Assembly: GCA_965227335.1 (NCBI GenBank)
Contig: CBDDFV010000002.1
Location: 356,486 to 420,485 of the forward strand
Reading direction: 5' to 3'
From: CBDDFV01 sp965227335
Lineage (GTDB): Bacteria > Planctomycetota > Phycisphaerae > Phycisphaerales > SM1A02
Length of the DNA: 64,000 bases
This document shows, piece after piece, positions 52,406 to 62,126 of the stretch (position 1 is its first letter; the number at the start of each line of letters is the position of its first letter). The notes under the pieces were generated by a model, which was not told the origin of the DNA, made no database searches, and saw only the letters and a program-made list of their open reading frames with translations. A program made the translations under genes and the position numbers.

Positions 52406-52992
52406 TCCGCCCTCCACTGCTCCTGCTCGTGGCGCTCCCCGTGGTCGGGTGCGCTTCGACGCCGTCCAGCCCGAACCCGGAGGCGACCTCTGACGCCACG
52501 TCCGTGGTGCGTGATACGGCGACGGCCGAGCGGTTGACACGTGAGGCGGCGGAGCTGATCGAGACCGATCCCGGGTACGCGGAGTCGCTGCTCCGCGAAG
52601 CGCTCGTCGCCGACCCATACCACGGACCCGCGCACAACAACCTCGGGGTGCTCTTCCTCAGTGCGGGGCGACTCTACGAGGCCGCGGGTCAGTTCGAGTG
52701 GGCGCGGAAGTCGATGCCGGGCCGCCCGGAGCCTCGGATGAACCTGGCCATGACCCTGGAGCGAGCCGGCAGGTACAACGAAGCACTTGCCGCGTACAAC
52801 ACCGCCCTCGAAGCGTATCCGGAACATCTCGGGTCGATGCAGGGCAAGGCGCGGCTGCAGGTGCGTCACGGACTGGTCGACGCGTCGACGCCGGACTTGC
52901 TGAGTGCGATCGCCATGCGCGGCGACGCCGAATGGCGACGCTGGGCGCAGCGGTACTGCCGACATCGATCCGCGGTCCAGCCTGACGGGTGA
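52402..52992 (+). CDS. TPR lipoprotein at the end of the secretion operon
   Basis: 196 residues from ATG 52402 (ATGA overlap). The lipobox is LPVVGC (Cys 17). Three or more TPR motifs follow (AHNNLGVLFLSAGRLYEAAGQFEWAR; PRMNLAMTLERAGRYNEALAAYNTAL). As the last gene of the type II operon it may be the pilotin that brings the secretin to the outer membrane, as TPR lipoproteins do for type IV pili (PilF/PilW). That role is inferred. Confidence 0.82.
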   Translation: MIRPPLLLLVALPVVGCASTPSSPNPEATSDATSVVRDTATAERLTREAAELIETDPGYAESLLREALVADPYHGPAHNNLGVLFLSAGRLYEAAGQFEWARKSMPGRPEPRMNLAMTLERAGRYNEALAAYNTALEAYPEHLGSMQGKARLQVRHGLVDASTPDLLSAIAMRGDAEWRRWAQRYCRHRSAVQPDG

Positions 52993-53053
52993 TCTGCACG
53001 GGCACGACCGCGACGGCGGGCGGGCGCCCGTCGCGTCTGCGTGTCAAACGCGA

Positions 53054-53084
53054 CGGCCCGCCGTCCCCGGGCGAGGGCGGGCCG
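53054..53084. terminator. Stem-loop between convergent genes
   Basis: CGGCCCGCC (53054-53062) pairs perfectly with GGCGGGCCG (53076-53084). It lies between the end of the secretion operon and the convergent secreted protein gene. No T-run. Confidence 0.45.
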
Positions 53085-53131
53085 CGCGGGTCGGGCGTCG
53101 ATGGCCGGCGAAGGAGCAGCGGGACGCGGGC

Positions 53132-54688
53132 TCAGCCCCATGCGCCGAGCAGGATCGCCAGGTCCGCCGGGCTGACGACGCCGTCGCCGTCGAGGTCCGC
53201 GGCGCAATCGCCGTCACATTCGCCCCACTGACTGAGCAGCGTCGCGAGATCGGTCGAGTCGACGACGCCGTCGCCATTGAGGTCACCGAGCGGGATGACG
53301 GCGTCGTCGCAGGCGTCGCCAAGGCCGTCGCCGTCGCGGTCCTGCTGATCCGGATTCGGTTCGAGCGGACAGTTGTCCACGCCGTCGAGCACGCCGTCAT
53401 CATCGGTGTCCTCGTTGCACGAATCGGTCCCCCGGAGGAACTCGGTGAGACGATCAAGGTCGTCGCCGTCGGCGTCGTCCTCGAGGAAGTCGCCGCACCC
53501 GAGGATGGGATCGAGGCGCAGGTCGTCGTAGTACACCGACGAGGTTCCGTTGGCGTAGAGGTCGACCGCCGCGATGTCGAGCGCGCCGCCGCCTTCGCCG
53601 AGCACGCCCCCGGTCCACTCGTACTCGGCGACGAGCGTGTCGTCGTAGTAGATCCGGGTCCAGTCCTCCTCGAGGTCGATGATGGTCTGGATCTTCACCC
53701 AGCGGTCGGTCTCGTACGGCTCGTCGATCGTGTTGAAGCCGTCGCCGTGGTAGACCTTGAGCAGTTCGTCGTTGGGATCGAAACGTAACTGCGCCGACCA
53801 GTTGTACGGCCCGCCGTCGGCGTAGGTGTTGAGCAGGATGAAGTAGTGTCCGGCGAAGTCCTCCTGGACGCCAGTGAAGTCCTGCGGGATGTACTGCCAG
53901 GCCGAGTACGACCAGAAGCCGCTGTCGGGGTGGCAGTACTCGTGCACGAGATCGGCGTCGCCGTCGATCCGCACCGACTGTCCGCCGTCGCGCGCTTCAG
54001 CGGACGTGACCGGGGCGCTGAATGCGGGATCGTTGTCCCAGCCCTTCCAGCCCTGCTGCCCGAAAAGGTCGCTGTCCGGCGGGTACGACTCGAAGTTGTC
54101 GTCGTTCGTGCAGAACGCCGACGCGTCGAACTCGATCAGCACGACGTTGTTCGTCTCGTCGGTCTCCGGGACGAGATCGTCGGGATCGATGATGATCTCG
54201 TACGTCCCGTCCACCTCGGGGCGGGGCAGGAGTTTGTGGAACTGGGGCGGCCCGCCGTTGAGGCAGTGACAGGATCCCGTGTTGACGTTGGGCGTGCACC
54301 GACCGTTGACGTTGTAGAGCGCGCCCTTGTACGCGTAGAAGATGATGTTGCATCCGTTGATCACCGGCTGGGTGCAGACACCGCCCGGGTCGGGCGTCGG
54401 CGTGCAGCCGCCGTTCAGCGTCGCGATGATCGACGTCGGGTGATCCGGGTCCGCCGGTTCGCCGTTGAACAGGATTCGGATCGACGACAGGAACTCGATG
54501 TCCGGCGGCGTGACGCCGTCGGGAAACGCGGCGTCGAACTGAATCACCATGTCCACCATCCCCTCCGGACCCTCCAGCAGTTCGACGCTGGGGATCCGCC
54601 AGTCCACGGGCTGGGCGGCGACGGCGGAAACGGCCAGCAGGACGCCGGCCGCGGCGGTGAGAGATCGGGTGATGGTCGGGGCAGGCAT
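53132..54688 (-). CDS. Secreted protein with lectin-like, TSP3 and dockerin domains
   Basis: 518 residues from ATG 54688, with AAGGAGG just upstream. A signal peptide (ends VSAVAAQ) precedes a CARDB-like beta domain (VDWRIPSVELLEG..., DLVPETDETNNVVLIEFD), then a concanavalin-like beta-sandwich (about 200-420: DNFESYPPDSDLFGQQGWKGWD; AQLRFDPNDELLKVYHG; AAVDLYANGTSSVYYDDLRLD). Next are thrombospondin type 3 Ca-binding repeats (DDDGVLDGVDNCPLEPNPDQ; DRDGDGLGDACDD) and two dockerin-like repeats (GDLNGDGVVDSTDLA; ADLDGDGVVSPADLA) ending LLGAWG. Probably an extracellular carbohydrate-binding protein. It faces the pair 2 sigma factor gene. Confidence 0.85.
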   Translation of the reverse strand: MPAPTITRSLTAAAGVLLAVSAVAAQPVDWRIPSVELLEGPEGMVDMVIQFDAAFPDGVTPPDIEFLSSIRILFNGEPADPDHPTSIIATLNGGCTPTPDPGGVCTQPVINGCNIIFYAYKGALYNVNGRCTPNVNTGSCHCLNGGPPQFHKLLPRPEVDGTYEIIIDPDDLVPETDETNNVVLIEFDASAFCTNDDNFESYPPDSDLFGQQGWKGWDNDPAFSAPVTSAEARDGGQSVRIDGDADLVHEYCHPDSGFWSYSAWQYIPQDFTGVQEDFAGHYFILLNTYADGGPYNWSAQLRFDPNDELLKVYHGDGFNTIDEPYETDRWVKIQTIIDLEEDWTRIYYDDTLVAEYEWTGGVLGEGGGALDIAAVDLYANGTSSVYYDDLRLDPILGCGDFLEDDADGDDLDRLTEFLRGTDSCNEDTDDDGVLDGVDNCPLEPNPDQQDRDGDGLGDACDDAVIPLGDLNGDGVVDSTDLATLLSQWGECDGDCAADLDGDGVVSPADLAILLGAWG

Positions 54689-54889
54689 TGGCGGCCTCCT
54701 TCTGAATGCGAATGGACGGGAATGAAGCGTCCCTCCGCCTCGACTGCCGACGAAACCCCCGGATCTGTCACCCGAATGCAGGATTTCGAACGCTTTCTCC
54801 CCGGTCCCGATTTTGTGGCCCATTCGGACGCGGCTTCTCGCATGATGAAGAGGAGAACTGCATCGCCCTCCCGGAAGGAGGTCAGAACG

Positions 54890-55495
54890 ATGCTCACCCA
54901 CACCACCACCGCCCTGCTCGACCGACTCCGCGACCGACACGAGGACCGGGTCTGGATCGACTTCGATCGACGTTACCGTCCGATCGTCATCCGATTCGGC
55001 CGACGCATGGGCCTGTCCGAAGCCGACGCCGCCGACGCCGCGCAGGACACCCTCCTCGCCTTCGTCACCGCCTGCCGGGAGGGTCGGTACGACCGCGAGC
55101 GCGGCCGCCTGCGGTCGTTCCTGTTCGGCATCGCCCGCTTCCGCGTGCTGCGTCTGTTGGAGTCGCGGCGGGACTGGCGGGGCGACTCCGCCCTCGGCGT
55201 CGTGCCTGACCCGGATGCGCTGATCACCGCCTGGAACGGCGCGTGTGAACGTTCGGTCGTCCGTCTCGCCCTGTGCCGGCTCCGCACGGAGACGCGATGC
55301 GAGCCGCGCACGATCGAGGCCTTCGAGGCGGTGGTGCTGCATGGTCGTGGGCCGGAGGTGGTCGCCGCGGAGTTCGGCATGTCCGTGAACGACGTCTATC
55401 TGGCGAAACACCGCTGCCTGCGTCGTCTGCGGTCGATCGTCGAGCAGGTGCGCGATGGATTCGAGCATCTCGAAGATGAGGGGGCGATGTCATGA
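54890..55495 (+). CDS. ECF sigma factor (sigma-kinase pair 2)
   Basis: 201 residues from ATG 54890, set by the strong GGAAGGAGGTC site at 54873-54883. Sigma2 is visible in DFDRRYRPIVIRFGRRMGLSEADAADAAQDTLLAFVTA and sigma4 in VAAEFGMSVNDVYLAKHRCLRRLRSIV. It belongs to a different ECF group from the other two in the window and is like the kinase-linked planctomycete groups. ATGA overlap with the kinase gene; divergent from the secreted protein gene at 54688. Confidence 0.9.
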   Translation: MLTHTTTALLDRLRDRHEDRVWIDFDRRYRPIVIRFGRRMGLSEADAADAAQDTLLAFVTACREGRYDRERGRLRSFLFGIARFRVLRLLESRRDWRGDSALGVVPDPDALITAWNGACERSVVRLALCRLRTETRCEPRTIEAFEAVVLHGRGPEVVAAEFGMSVNDVYLAKHRCLRRLRSIVEQVRDGFEHLEDEGAMS

Positions 55496-57411
55496 TCGCC
55501 TCCGTGAATACGACGTGCCCGTCGCCCACGCAACTCGAAGCCGCCCTCGTCGGCGGGCCGGCCGCGGTCGTGGTCGCCCGACACGCCGAGCGTTGCGACA
55601 CGTGCCGGCGGGCGCTGGCGGAGATGCGTGAGAACCTCGCGTTTCTCGATGAACTCCATGCCGCGACCACGCCTGAACCGGAGGATCCGGGCCCCGCCGA
55701 CGTCATGGAGGACCACGTGGGCGAGGGGCCGCGCGGGTACCGACTGGATCACGTCATCCGGCGGGGCGGACAGGGCGTGGTCTATCGCGCGACGCATCTC
55801 GCGTCCGGTCGCGCGGTCGCGGTGAAGGTGCTGCTGGACGGCCGCCTGTCGTCGGATCGCGCCCGACGCCGGTTCGAGCGGGAGATCGAGATCATCGCGG
55901 GTCTGGACGACGCGGGCATCGTGACGCTGCACGACAGCGGCGTGACGCCGGACGGCTGTCCGTACCTCGTGATGGAGCATCTTGACGGGCGTCCGCTCGA
56001 CCGGTGGCTGGCGGAGGCGGACGGCGACCTGGATCGTCGCCTCCGGTTGTTCACGCGGCTGGCGGAGTCGGTGGACGCGGCTCACCGCAAGGGCGTGATC
56101 CACCGCGACCTGAAGCCGGCGAACGTGATCGTGGACGACGACGACCACCCGCACGTGATCGACTTCGGCATCGCCGCGGCGCCGGACGGCCGGCGGGGAT
56201 CGTTGCGGTCCGGCCGCCTGACCGTCACCGGCGAGTTCATGGGCACGCTGGCGTACGTGGCGCCCGAACAGGTGTGCGGCGACTGGCGGGCGGTGGATAC
56301 GTCCACCGACGTTTACGCCCTCGGCGTCATGCTGTACGAAGCCGTCGCCGGGCAGACGCCGCACGCTGACGCCGACGACCTCGACACCTTCGTCCGCTCC
56401 ATCCTCGACGATGCGTTCCCCGCGCCTCCGACCAGCGCCGATCCGCGGCGTCCGGTTTCGCGCGATCTTCAGACCATCGTCCTCACGTGCCTCGCCCGCG
56501 AACCCCGCCGACGCTATCCGAACGCCGGGGCCCTCGCGGCGGATCTTCATCGTCTCGCTTCGGACGAACCGATTGACGCCCGGCGGGATGATCGCTGGTA
56601 TGTCGTGCGCAAGATGCTTGCTCGTCACCGGGCGGCGACCGTCGTCGCGGTCGGGTTCATCCTGCTGCTCGCATCCTTCGCCGTCACGACCGGCGCCCTC
56701 TACCAGCAGACGGCGGCGGAGGCCACCCGGCTCCGACAGGTCAACCTCTTCCTCGAAGACACCATCGGATCCGTCGCCGGCGCTCCGGACGACCATGCGG
56801 ACCCGACCGTGCACGACCTGCTGGCGGACGCCGAGCACTGGGTGGATCTCGCCCTCGGTGATGATCCCGAAGCCGCGACGTCGATTCTCGTGACCCTCGC
56901 CAACGGGTATCGGGCGCTGGGCGATCGCGGCGCCGCCCGGCGACTGCTGGATGACGCGGCGCAACGCACGACGACGCTCGGCGATGAGCAGCGGGCCCGC
57001 GTGCTCGGCGCGCGGGCGTTGCTGGCGCGGGACGAAGGGGATTTCGCGGCGGCCGCCACGCACCTCGAATCGGCGCTCGCCCTGCGGCGCGACGCGCTCG
57101 GACCCACGCATCCGGCCGTCGCGATGACGCTGGCCGAACTCGGTCGGCTCGACCTGTCGCGCGGCGATCTCGAGACGGCCCGTCGGCGTCTGACGCGTTC
57201 GTTCGACCTGCGACAGCGGCGGTTCGGCGTCAATCATCCGGAGGTGGCGATGGCCCACTTCCATCTCGGCGATCTCGCGGAGGCCGAGGGCGATCTCGAC
57301 GCGGCTCGTCGTCATCATGCCCTCGGGCTGGAGATTCGACGCGCCCGGCTCCACCCGGCGCATCCGGACATCGCCCGCTCGGAGGCGGCGTTGCGATCGA
57401 TCGGGGAGTGA
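55492..57411 (+). CDS. Ser/Thr kinase with N-terminal zinc anti-sigma motif and TPR sensor (pair 2)
   Basis: 639 residues. The first 45 hold CPSPTQLEAALVGG... then H31-AER-C35-DT-C38, the HxxxCxxC zinc motif of ZAS anti-sigma factors. The kinase domain (83-360) has K112, D206 of HRD and DFG 224-226; the glycine loop is RRGGQG. A membrane helix (VVAVGFILLLASFAVTTGAL, about 375) is followed by TPR-like repeats (ATHLESALALRRDALGPTHP; ARRRLTRSFDLRQRRFGVNHP). So one protein may hold the sigma factor and release it on phosphorylation. ATGA overlap with the sigma gene. Confidence 0.9.
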   Translation: MIASVNTTCPSPTQLEAALVGGPAAVVVARHAERCDTCRRALAEMRENLAFLDELHAATTPEPEDPGPADVMEDHVGEGPRGYRLDHVIRRGGQGVVYRATHLASGRAVAVKVLLDGRLSSDRARRRFEREIEIIAGLDDAGIVTLHDSGVTPDGCPYLVMEHLDGRPLDRWLAEADGDLDRRLRLFTRLAESVDAAHRKGVIHRDLKPANVIVDDDDHPHVIDFGIAAAPDGRRGSLRSGRLTVTGEFMGTLAYVAPEQVCGDWRAVDTSTDVYALGVMLYEAVAGQTPHADADDLDTFVRSILDDAFPAPPTSADPRRPVSRDLQTIVLTCLAREPRRRYPNAGALAADLHRLASDEPIDARRDDRWYVVRKMLARHRAATVVAVGFILLLASFAVTTGALYQQTAAEATRLRQVNLFLEDTIGSVAGAPDDHADPTVHDLLADAEHWVDLALGDDPEAATSILVTLANGYRALGDRGAARRLLDDAAQRTTTLGDEQRARVLGARALLARDEGDFAAAATHLESALALRRDALGPTHPAVAMTLAELGRLDLSRGDLETARRRLTRSFDLRQRRFGVNHPEVAMAHFHLGDLAEAEGDLDAARRHHALGLEIRRARLHPAHPDIARSEAALRSIGE

Positions 57412-57554
57412 GCCGTCGCGGCGGCAGGCGATGACGACTGCTCGGTCCGCCGTCGCCACGCCGGGGGGCATGACGGCGGCGTCGCCCCGGCCCGGAACCG
57501 TCGGGGGGCAGATCGAGGTCTTGCCCCACCGGGGCGAGTCGGTAGGCTGCCTCC

Positions 57555-58901
57555 ATGTCGACACCGCTCATCCGCGTTCTGGGTCTGGTCAATCTCCTGC
57601 TGATCGGCTTCGGTCCTGTCGCCTGCCAGGCGCCGGTTGCCGAACGCATTGCACTGGGGCGTACGCCCGATGGGCGTGTCAGCGCCGTGCAATGGCGCTC
57701 CTCGCTCCCCGACCGACTGCGCGCCGACGTGACGGAGCTTTCCATTCTCTACCCTGGTCGTCACGCGAGCAAACCCGGCCGGCTCGACGACGCGGCGACC
57801 TGGATCGAATCGCGTCTGCGAGACGCGGGGCTCGAGCCGGGGGCCGACCGCTACGAGACCGGCGGGGTCGTCTTCCGAAATGTGATCGGCGAGATTCCGG
57901 GGAGCGACCCTGATCGCAACCCGATCATCGTGATCGGAGCGCACTACGACACGACGCCCGACACCCCCGGCGCCGACGACAATGCGTCCGCGGTTGCGGT
58001 CGGGCTCGCGCTGGCGGAGTACTTCGTGAACCGCCGAAGACCGGCGACGCTGCGGTTCGTGTTCTTTGCGAATGAGGAAGGGCCGTCATCGGGGACGCGG
58101 GCGATGGGCAGCCTCATCCGCGCCGGCCGCGCCCGCGCCGCCGACGACCGGATCGTCGCGATGCTCTGCCTCGAGATGCTCGGTTACTACTCAGACGATC
58201 CCGTCAGCGAACAGACCGTCGAGGTGGCCCGCCAGTTCGGCGTCGAGCCGCCGCCGCAGGCCAACTTCCTCGCGGCCGTCGCCATTCCGGAGTCCGCGGA
58301 TCTTCTTTCGCGGGTCGCCGCGGACTGGAGCGGCGACGTCTCGCTGTTGCCGGTCATCTCGCCGACCCGCTCCGGCTACGCGGGACGATCGGATCACGCA
58401 TCGTACTGGCAGGTCGGCTATCCCGCGGTGATGTTCACCGACACCGCGGAGCTGCGCAACCCCCATTACCACCGCCCGTCCGACCGCGCCGACACGCTCG
58501 ATTACGAACGCATGGCGTCGGCCGCGGAGAGCCTCAGCGTCGTGGTGAATCGGCTCGCCGCCGACCCGCCGGCGCCGGCGGCCGCCCCGCGGGGGGTCGT
58601 GACGCTCGACATCGTCGCGAATGCAGGCGAGACCGTGGACGTCGAGTACAGCGACGCGGACTGGATCGAGAAGAGAGCGCGGCTCACGTCCGGGCAGCGT
58701 ACGACGATCGAAGCGATCCGCGCAATGCCGATCCAGATCAACGATCGGTCGTTCACCGTCGATCCGCCGACGTACATCGCCGCACGGGACCTGTGGTCCG
58801 TCAACATCCGGTACACGGCGAACACCTACACGACGGTGCGATACGACGCCGACGTCGCGTTCGGGCCGGCGACGATCAGGATCACGGACGTCAAGGAGTG
58901 A
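57555..58901 (+). CDS. M28 family metallopeptidase
   Basis: 448 residues. A hydrophobic N-terminus (LVNLLLIGFGPVAC) suggests export and possibly lipidation, although the box (PVAC) is not canonical. The M28 zinc ligands are AHYDTTPDTPGADDNAS (His, Asp), FFANEEGPSS (catalytic Glu pair), LEMLGYYSDD, then RSDHASYWQVG and the His of NPHYHRPSD. M28 enzymes are aminopeptidases or related. The last 110 residues form a separate beta domain. It lies alone between the pair 2 kinase and the convergent pair 3 kinase. Confidence 0.9.
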   Translation: MSTPLIRVLGLVNLLLIGFGPVACQAPVAERIALGRTPDGRVSAVQWRSSLPDRLRADVTELSILYPGRHASKPGRLDDAATWIESRLRDAGLEPGADRYETGGVVFRNVIGEIPGSDPDRNPIIVIGAHYDTTPDTPGADDNASAVAVGLALAEYFVNRRRPATLRFVFFANEEGPSSGTRAMGSLIRAGRARAADDRIVAMLCLEMLGYYSDDPVSEQTVEVARQFGVEPPPQANFLAAVAIPESADLLSRVAADWSGDVSLLPVISPTRSGYAGRSDHASYWQVGYPAVMFTDTAELRNPHYHRPSDRADTLDYERMASAAESLSVVVNRLAADPPAPAAAPRGVVTLDIVANAGETVDVEYSDADWIEKRARLTSGQRTTIEAIRAMPIQINDRSFTVDPPTYIAARDLWSVNIRYTANTYTTVRYDADVAFGPATIRITDVKE

Positions 58902-58955
58902 CGTCGCCGCGTCACTCGCGACATCCCTCGCCCGTCGCTCGACTCCGACCCGCGG

Positions 58956-61900
58956 TCATGGCTCGTCCTGCTCTGCGTTCTCCCGCCACGCCGCCGCCTT
59001 CGCCGCGCGGGCCGGATCGGGCGCCGCGTCGTTCCACCGTTCGTAGAAGTCCGCGATCTCCGTCCGTCGCGCCGAGACGCGGTCGTGCTCATCGCTCTGC
59101 GCGGCGAGCGCGCTCTCGTACGACTGCAGGTATGCGGTCTCCGCCTCGCTCCAACGCTCAAGCGCGGCGAGCGCCGATGCATGCGACGCCTGGACCAGGT
59201 CCGTCGTGGGCGCAGCGCCGGTCGCTTCATCTGAATCAATGCGTTCGATCGCTGGCGCCGTCAACGCAAGTGCCTCGTCCGCTCGGCCGAGGTCGATCAG
59301 CACTGCGGTGTAGCGCCGCAGGTTGTAGTGCGTCCGCGCGTGATCCGGTCCGAACCCTTCCGTCGCGCCGGCGAGCGCATCGCGCATGTATGGCGCTGCA
59401 TCCGCATCGCGGCCGATGTCGCGATAGAACTCGGCGAGTTCCGTCATGGCGTTGAAGACGATCGGCGTCGCGTCGCCGTCCTTCCGGCGGTGGCGTTTGA
59501 CCCAGTCGACGTACATGGCCTCGGCTTCGTCGTTCTTCTCCTGCGCGGCGAGGGCCCGGGCGAGGTCGCGCATGGATCGCAGCGTTCGCCAGTCGGCCGG
59601 GCCCAGGATCCGCTCCCGACCCTTGAGGGCGATACGCTGGTTCGCTTCCGCCTCGGCGTGACGGCCGGCCTCGCCCTGAACGAACCCGAGGATCGAGTAG
59701 CTGGTGACCGTGCCGGGATGCTCCGCGCCCACCGTCCGCAGGCGCGTCTCCAGCACGTCCTCCTGCATCTCGATCACCTTGTCGAGGCGGCCCTGTCGGT
59801 AGTACACCTGCGAGAGGTTGCTGGTCGCGGCGAGCGTGGCCAGGTGGTCTTCCCCGAGCGTGCGTCGGAACCCGTCGCGGGCCGCGATGTACAGCCGTTC
59901 CGCCTCGGCCATGTCCTCACGGGCGAAGGCGATCTTGGCGAGTTCGAACCGCGACTTCCAGACGTCGGGATGATCCTCGCCCATCACGTCCTCGGCGATC
60001 GCCAGCACGTCGTGCAACAGCGTCTCGGCCTCGTCGTACCGTTTCTGTTTCGACAGCAGCGCCGCCAGATTGTGCGTCGAGATGGTGGTCGCCGGATGGG
60101 CCGGACCAACCGCACGCTCGAAGATCGCAATCGACTCGAGGTACGACCCCTCGGCCTCATCATACCGCCCCTGGAACTCACGGAGCCGGCCGAGATTATG
60201 GACCGCCTCCGCGGTGCGAAAGTCGTCCGGACCGAGCACCCGGCGCGCACGTTCGATCGCTTCCTGACTCGGCGCCTCGGCGTCGTCGAAACGTCCCGCA
60301 TCGACCAGCATCGCCGCGTATTCGGTGAGGGAGACGATCGTCGCCGGGTCGTCGTCGCCGAGCACGCGGCGACGACCGTCGAGCGCCGCCCGGATGATCG
60401 GCTCCTCGTCCTTGAACTCGCCCCGATGATGCATCAGCACCGCGGTCTGATGAAGGGAGTCCAGCGTGTCGACGTGATCGTCGCCGAGCCGACGCCGCCG
60501 GATCTCGAGGGCGCGCTCGCTGAACGGCGCGGCGACGTCGTACTGGCCGAGTCCCTGGTAGACGCCGGCGATCGTGGACCGCAGTTCCGCTTCGATCAAC
60601 TCGTCGGTGATCGCGCCCGCTTCCAGGCTCGCTTCCGCGTCGCTGAGGATCCGCTCCATCAACCTCGTGTCGAGCCCGACCGCGACGCCGGGATTGACCG
60701 AGGCGAGCATGTCGGACAGGAACCGCTTGACCTCGGTGACGCGTCCAAGCTCCGTCGTCGCCTGCGCCGCGGCGAGGTCCGCCTTCTCCGCGTTCGCGTC
60801 GGCGCGATCGGCGGCCCGGATCGCCGCGACCATGCCGATGGTGGTGCCGGTCGCGCCCGCGAGCAGGACGATCGTCAGGGCCGCGGCGGCGACGACGGCG
60901 ACGCGGTTCCGCCGCGCGAATTTCCGCAGGCGGTACATCCGCCCCGGGGGCGACGCCACGACCGGCTCGCAGTCGAGGTAGCGCTGCACGTCCTCGGCGA
61001 ATCCGGCGGCGGAGTCGTACCGGCGGGCGCGGTCTTTCTCCAGCGCCTTCATGACGATCCAGTCGAGGTCGCCGCGCACGAGGCCGCTCAGGCGTTTCGG
61101 TTCGATGTGTCGTCGCGTCGCCGCGTCGGGCAGGGCGGCGAGGGTGCTGAGTCGGGTGGACGGTTTCGGCGGCGTTTCCTCGACGATGATCCGCTGCATC
61201 TCGGCGTATGCGGCGCGTCGGAGTTCATCCGCCTGGAACGGCGTCGTGCCGGTCAGGAGTTCGTAGAGCAGCACGCCCATCGAGTAGACGTCGCTGCGGG
61301 TATCGATGTCGCGGGCGGCGGCCGCCTGCTCGGGCGACATGTACTCGGGCGTCCCGATGAACTGTCGGTCGGCGGTGAAGACGGTCTGCGCGGTCAATCG
61401 GGCGTCGGTCGCCTTGGCGATGCCGAAGTCGATGATCTTGGGGATGGGGCGTCCGTCCTGTTCCGTCACCAGGACGTTGCTCGGTTTCAGATCGCGGTGA
61501 ATGACGCCTTTCTGGTGGGCGTGCTGGACCGCGGCGCAGGCCTGCTGAAACAGGGCGAGGCGATCCTCCACCGCGAGGCGGTGCGTATCACAGTACGTCG
61601 TGATCGGCATCCCGGGGACGAGCTCCATGACGAAGTACGGGCGCCCGGCGTCGGTGGCGCCGGCGTCGAACACGCGGGCGATGCTCGGGTGGTCCATCAG
61701 GGCGAGGGCCTGCCGTTCCGCCTCGAAGCGGGCGATGACCTCGCGGGTGTCCATGCCGAGTTTGATGATCTTCAGCGCGACGGTTCGGCGCACCGGCGCG
61801 GTCTGCTCCGCCGCGTACACGACGCCGAAGCCGCCCGCCCCGATCTCCTCGACGAGGCGGTACCGTCCGATCACGTCCCCGACCGTCTCGGAGCCGCGGC

Positions 61901-62126
61901 GATCGTCCTCCGCGACCGCGCCGGCGAGCATCGCCCGACCCGCGCCTTCCGCCATGAACCCGGTCTCGGAAGACGCCGCCTCCTGGGCGAGCATGGCGAG
62001 GACGTCGCGTCGCAGGTCGTCGTCGTCGCCGCAATGGGCGTCGAGGTACGCGGCCTGCTCCGAGGCGGGGAGACGGGACGCCTCGAGAAAGAGCCGGCCC
62101 AGGCGTTCATGTCGTTCAGCCGTCAC
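58956..62126 (-). CDS. Ser/Thr kinase with TPR sensor (sigma-kinase pair 3)
   Basis: 1056 residues. It opens MTAERHERLGRLFLEASRLP, parallel to the pair 1 kinase. The kinase domain (90-370) has GAGGFG (96-101), K119, HRD with D212, and DFG 233-235. A membrane helix (VVAAAALTIVLLAGATGTTIGMVAA, about 420) is followed by a long array of tetratricopeptide repeats of the kinesin-light-chain type (RDGFRRTLGEDHLATLAATSN; LETRLRTVGAEHPGTV; ERARRVLGPDDFRTAEAVHN). Its start overlaps the sigma gene by 11 bp, the same overlap as in pair 1, while the sensor part differs. Confidence 0.93.
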   Translation of the reverse strand: MTAERHERLGRLFLEASRLPASEQAAYLDAHCGDDDDLRRDVLAMLAQEAASSETGFMAEGAGRAMLAGAVAEDDRRGSETVGDVIGRYRLVEEIGAGGFGVVYAAEQTAPVRRTVALKIIKLGMDTREVIARFEAERQALALMDHPSIARVFDAGATDAGRPYFVMELVPGMPITTYCDTHRLAVEDRLALFQQACAAVQHAHQKGVIHRDLKPSNVLVTEQDGRPIPKIIDFGIAKATDARLTAQTVFTADRQFIGTPEYMSPEQAAAARDIDTRSDVYSMGVLLYELLTGTTPFQADELRRAAYAEMQRIIVEETPPKPSTRLSTLAALPDAATRRHIEPKRLSGLVRGDLDWIVMKALEKDRARRYDSAAGFAEDVQRYLDCEPVVASPPGRMYRLRKFARRNRVAVVAAAALTIVLLAGATGTTIGMVAAIRAADRADANAEKADLAAAQATTELGRVTEVKRFLSDMLASVNPGVAVGLDTRLMERILSDAEASLEAGAITDELIEAELRSTIAGVYQGLGQYDVAAPFSERALEIRRRRLGDDHVDTLDSLHQTAVLMHHRGEFKDEEPIIRAALDGRRRVLGDDDPATIVSLTEYAAMLVDAGRFDDAEAPSQEAIERARRVLGPDDFRTAEAVHNLGRLREFQGRYDEAEGSYLESIAIFERAVGPAHPATTISTHNLAALLSKQKRYDEAETLLHDVLAIAEDVMGEDHPDVWKSRFELAKIAFAREDMAEAERLYIAARDGFRRTLGEDHLATLAATSNLSQVYYRQGRLDKVIEMQEDVLETRLRTVGAEHPGTVTSYSILGFVQGEAGRHAEAEANQRIALKGRERILGPADWRTLRSMRDLARALAAQEKNDEAEAMYVDWVKRHRRKDGDATPIVFNAMTELAEFYRDIGRDADAAPYMRDALAGATEGFGPDHARTHYNLRRYTAVLIDLGRADEALALTAPAIERIDSDEATGAAPTTDLVQASHASALAALERWSEAETAYLQSYESALAAQSDEHDRVSARRTEIADFYERWNDAAPDPARAAKAAAWRENAEQDEP

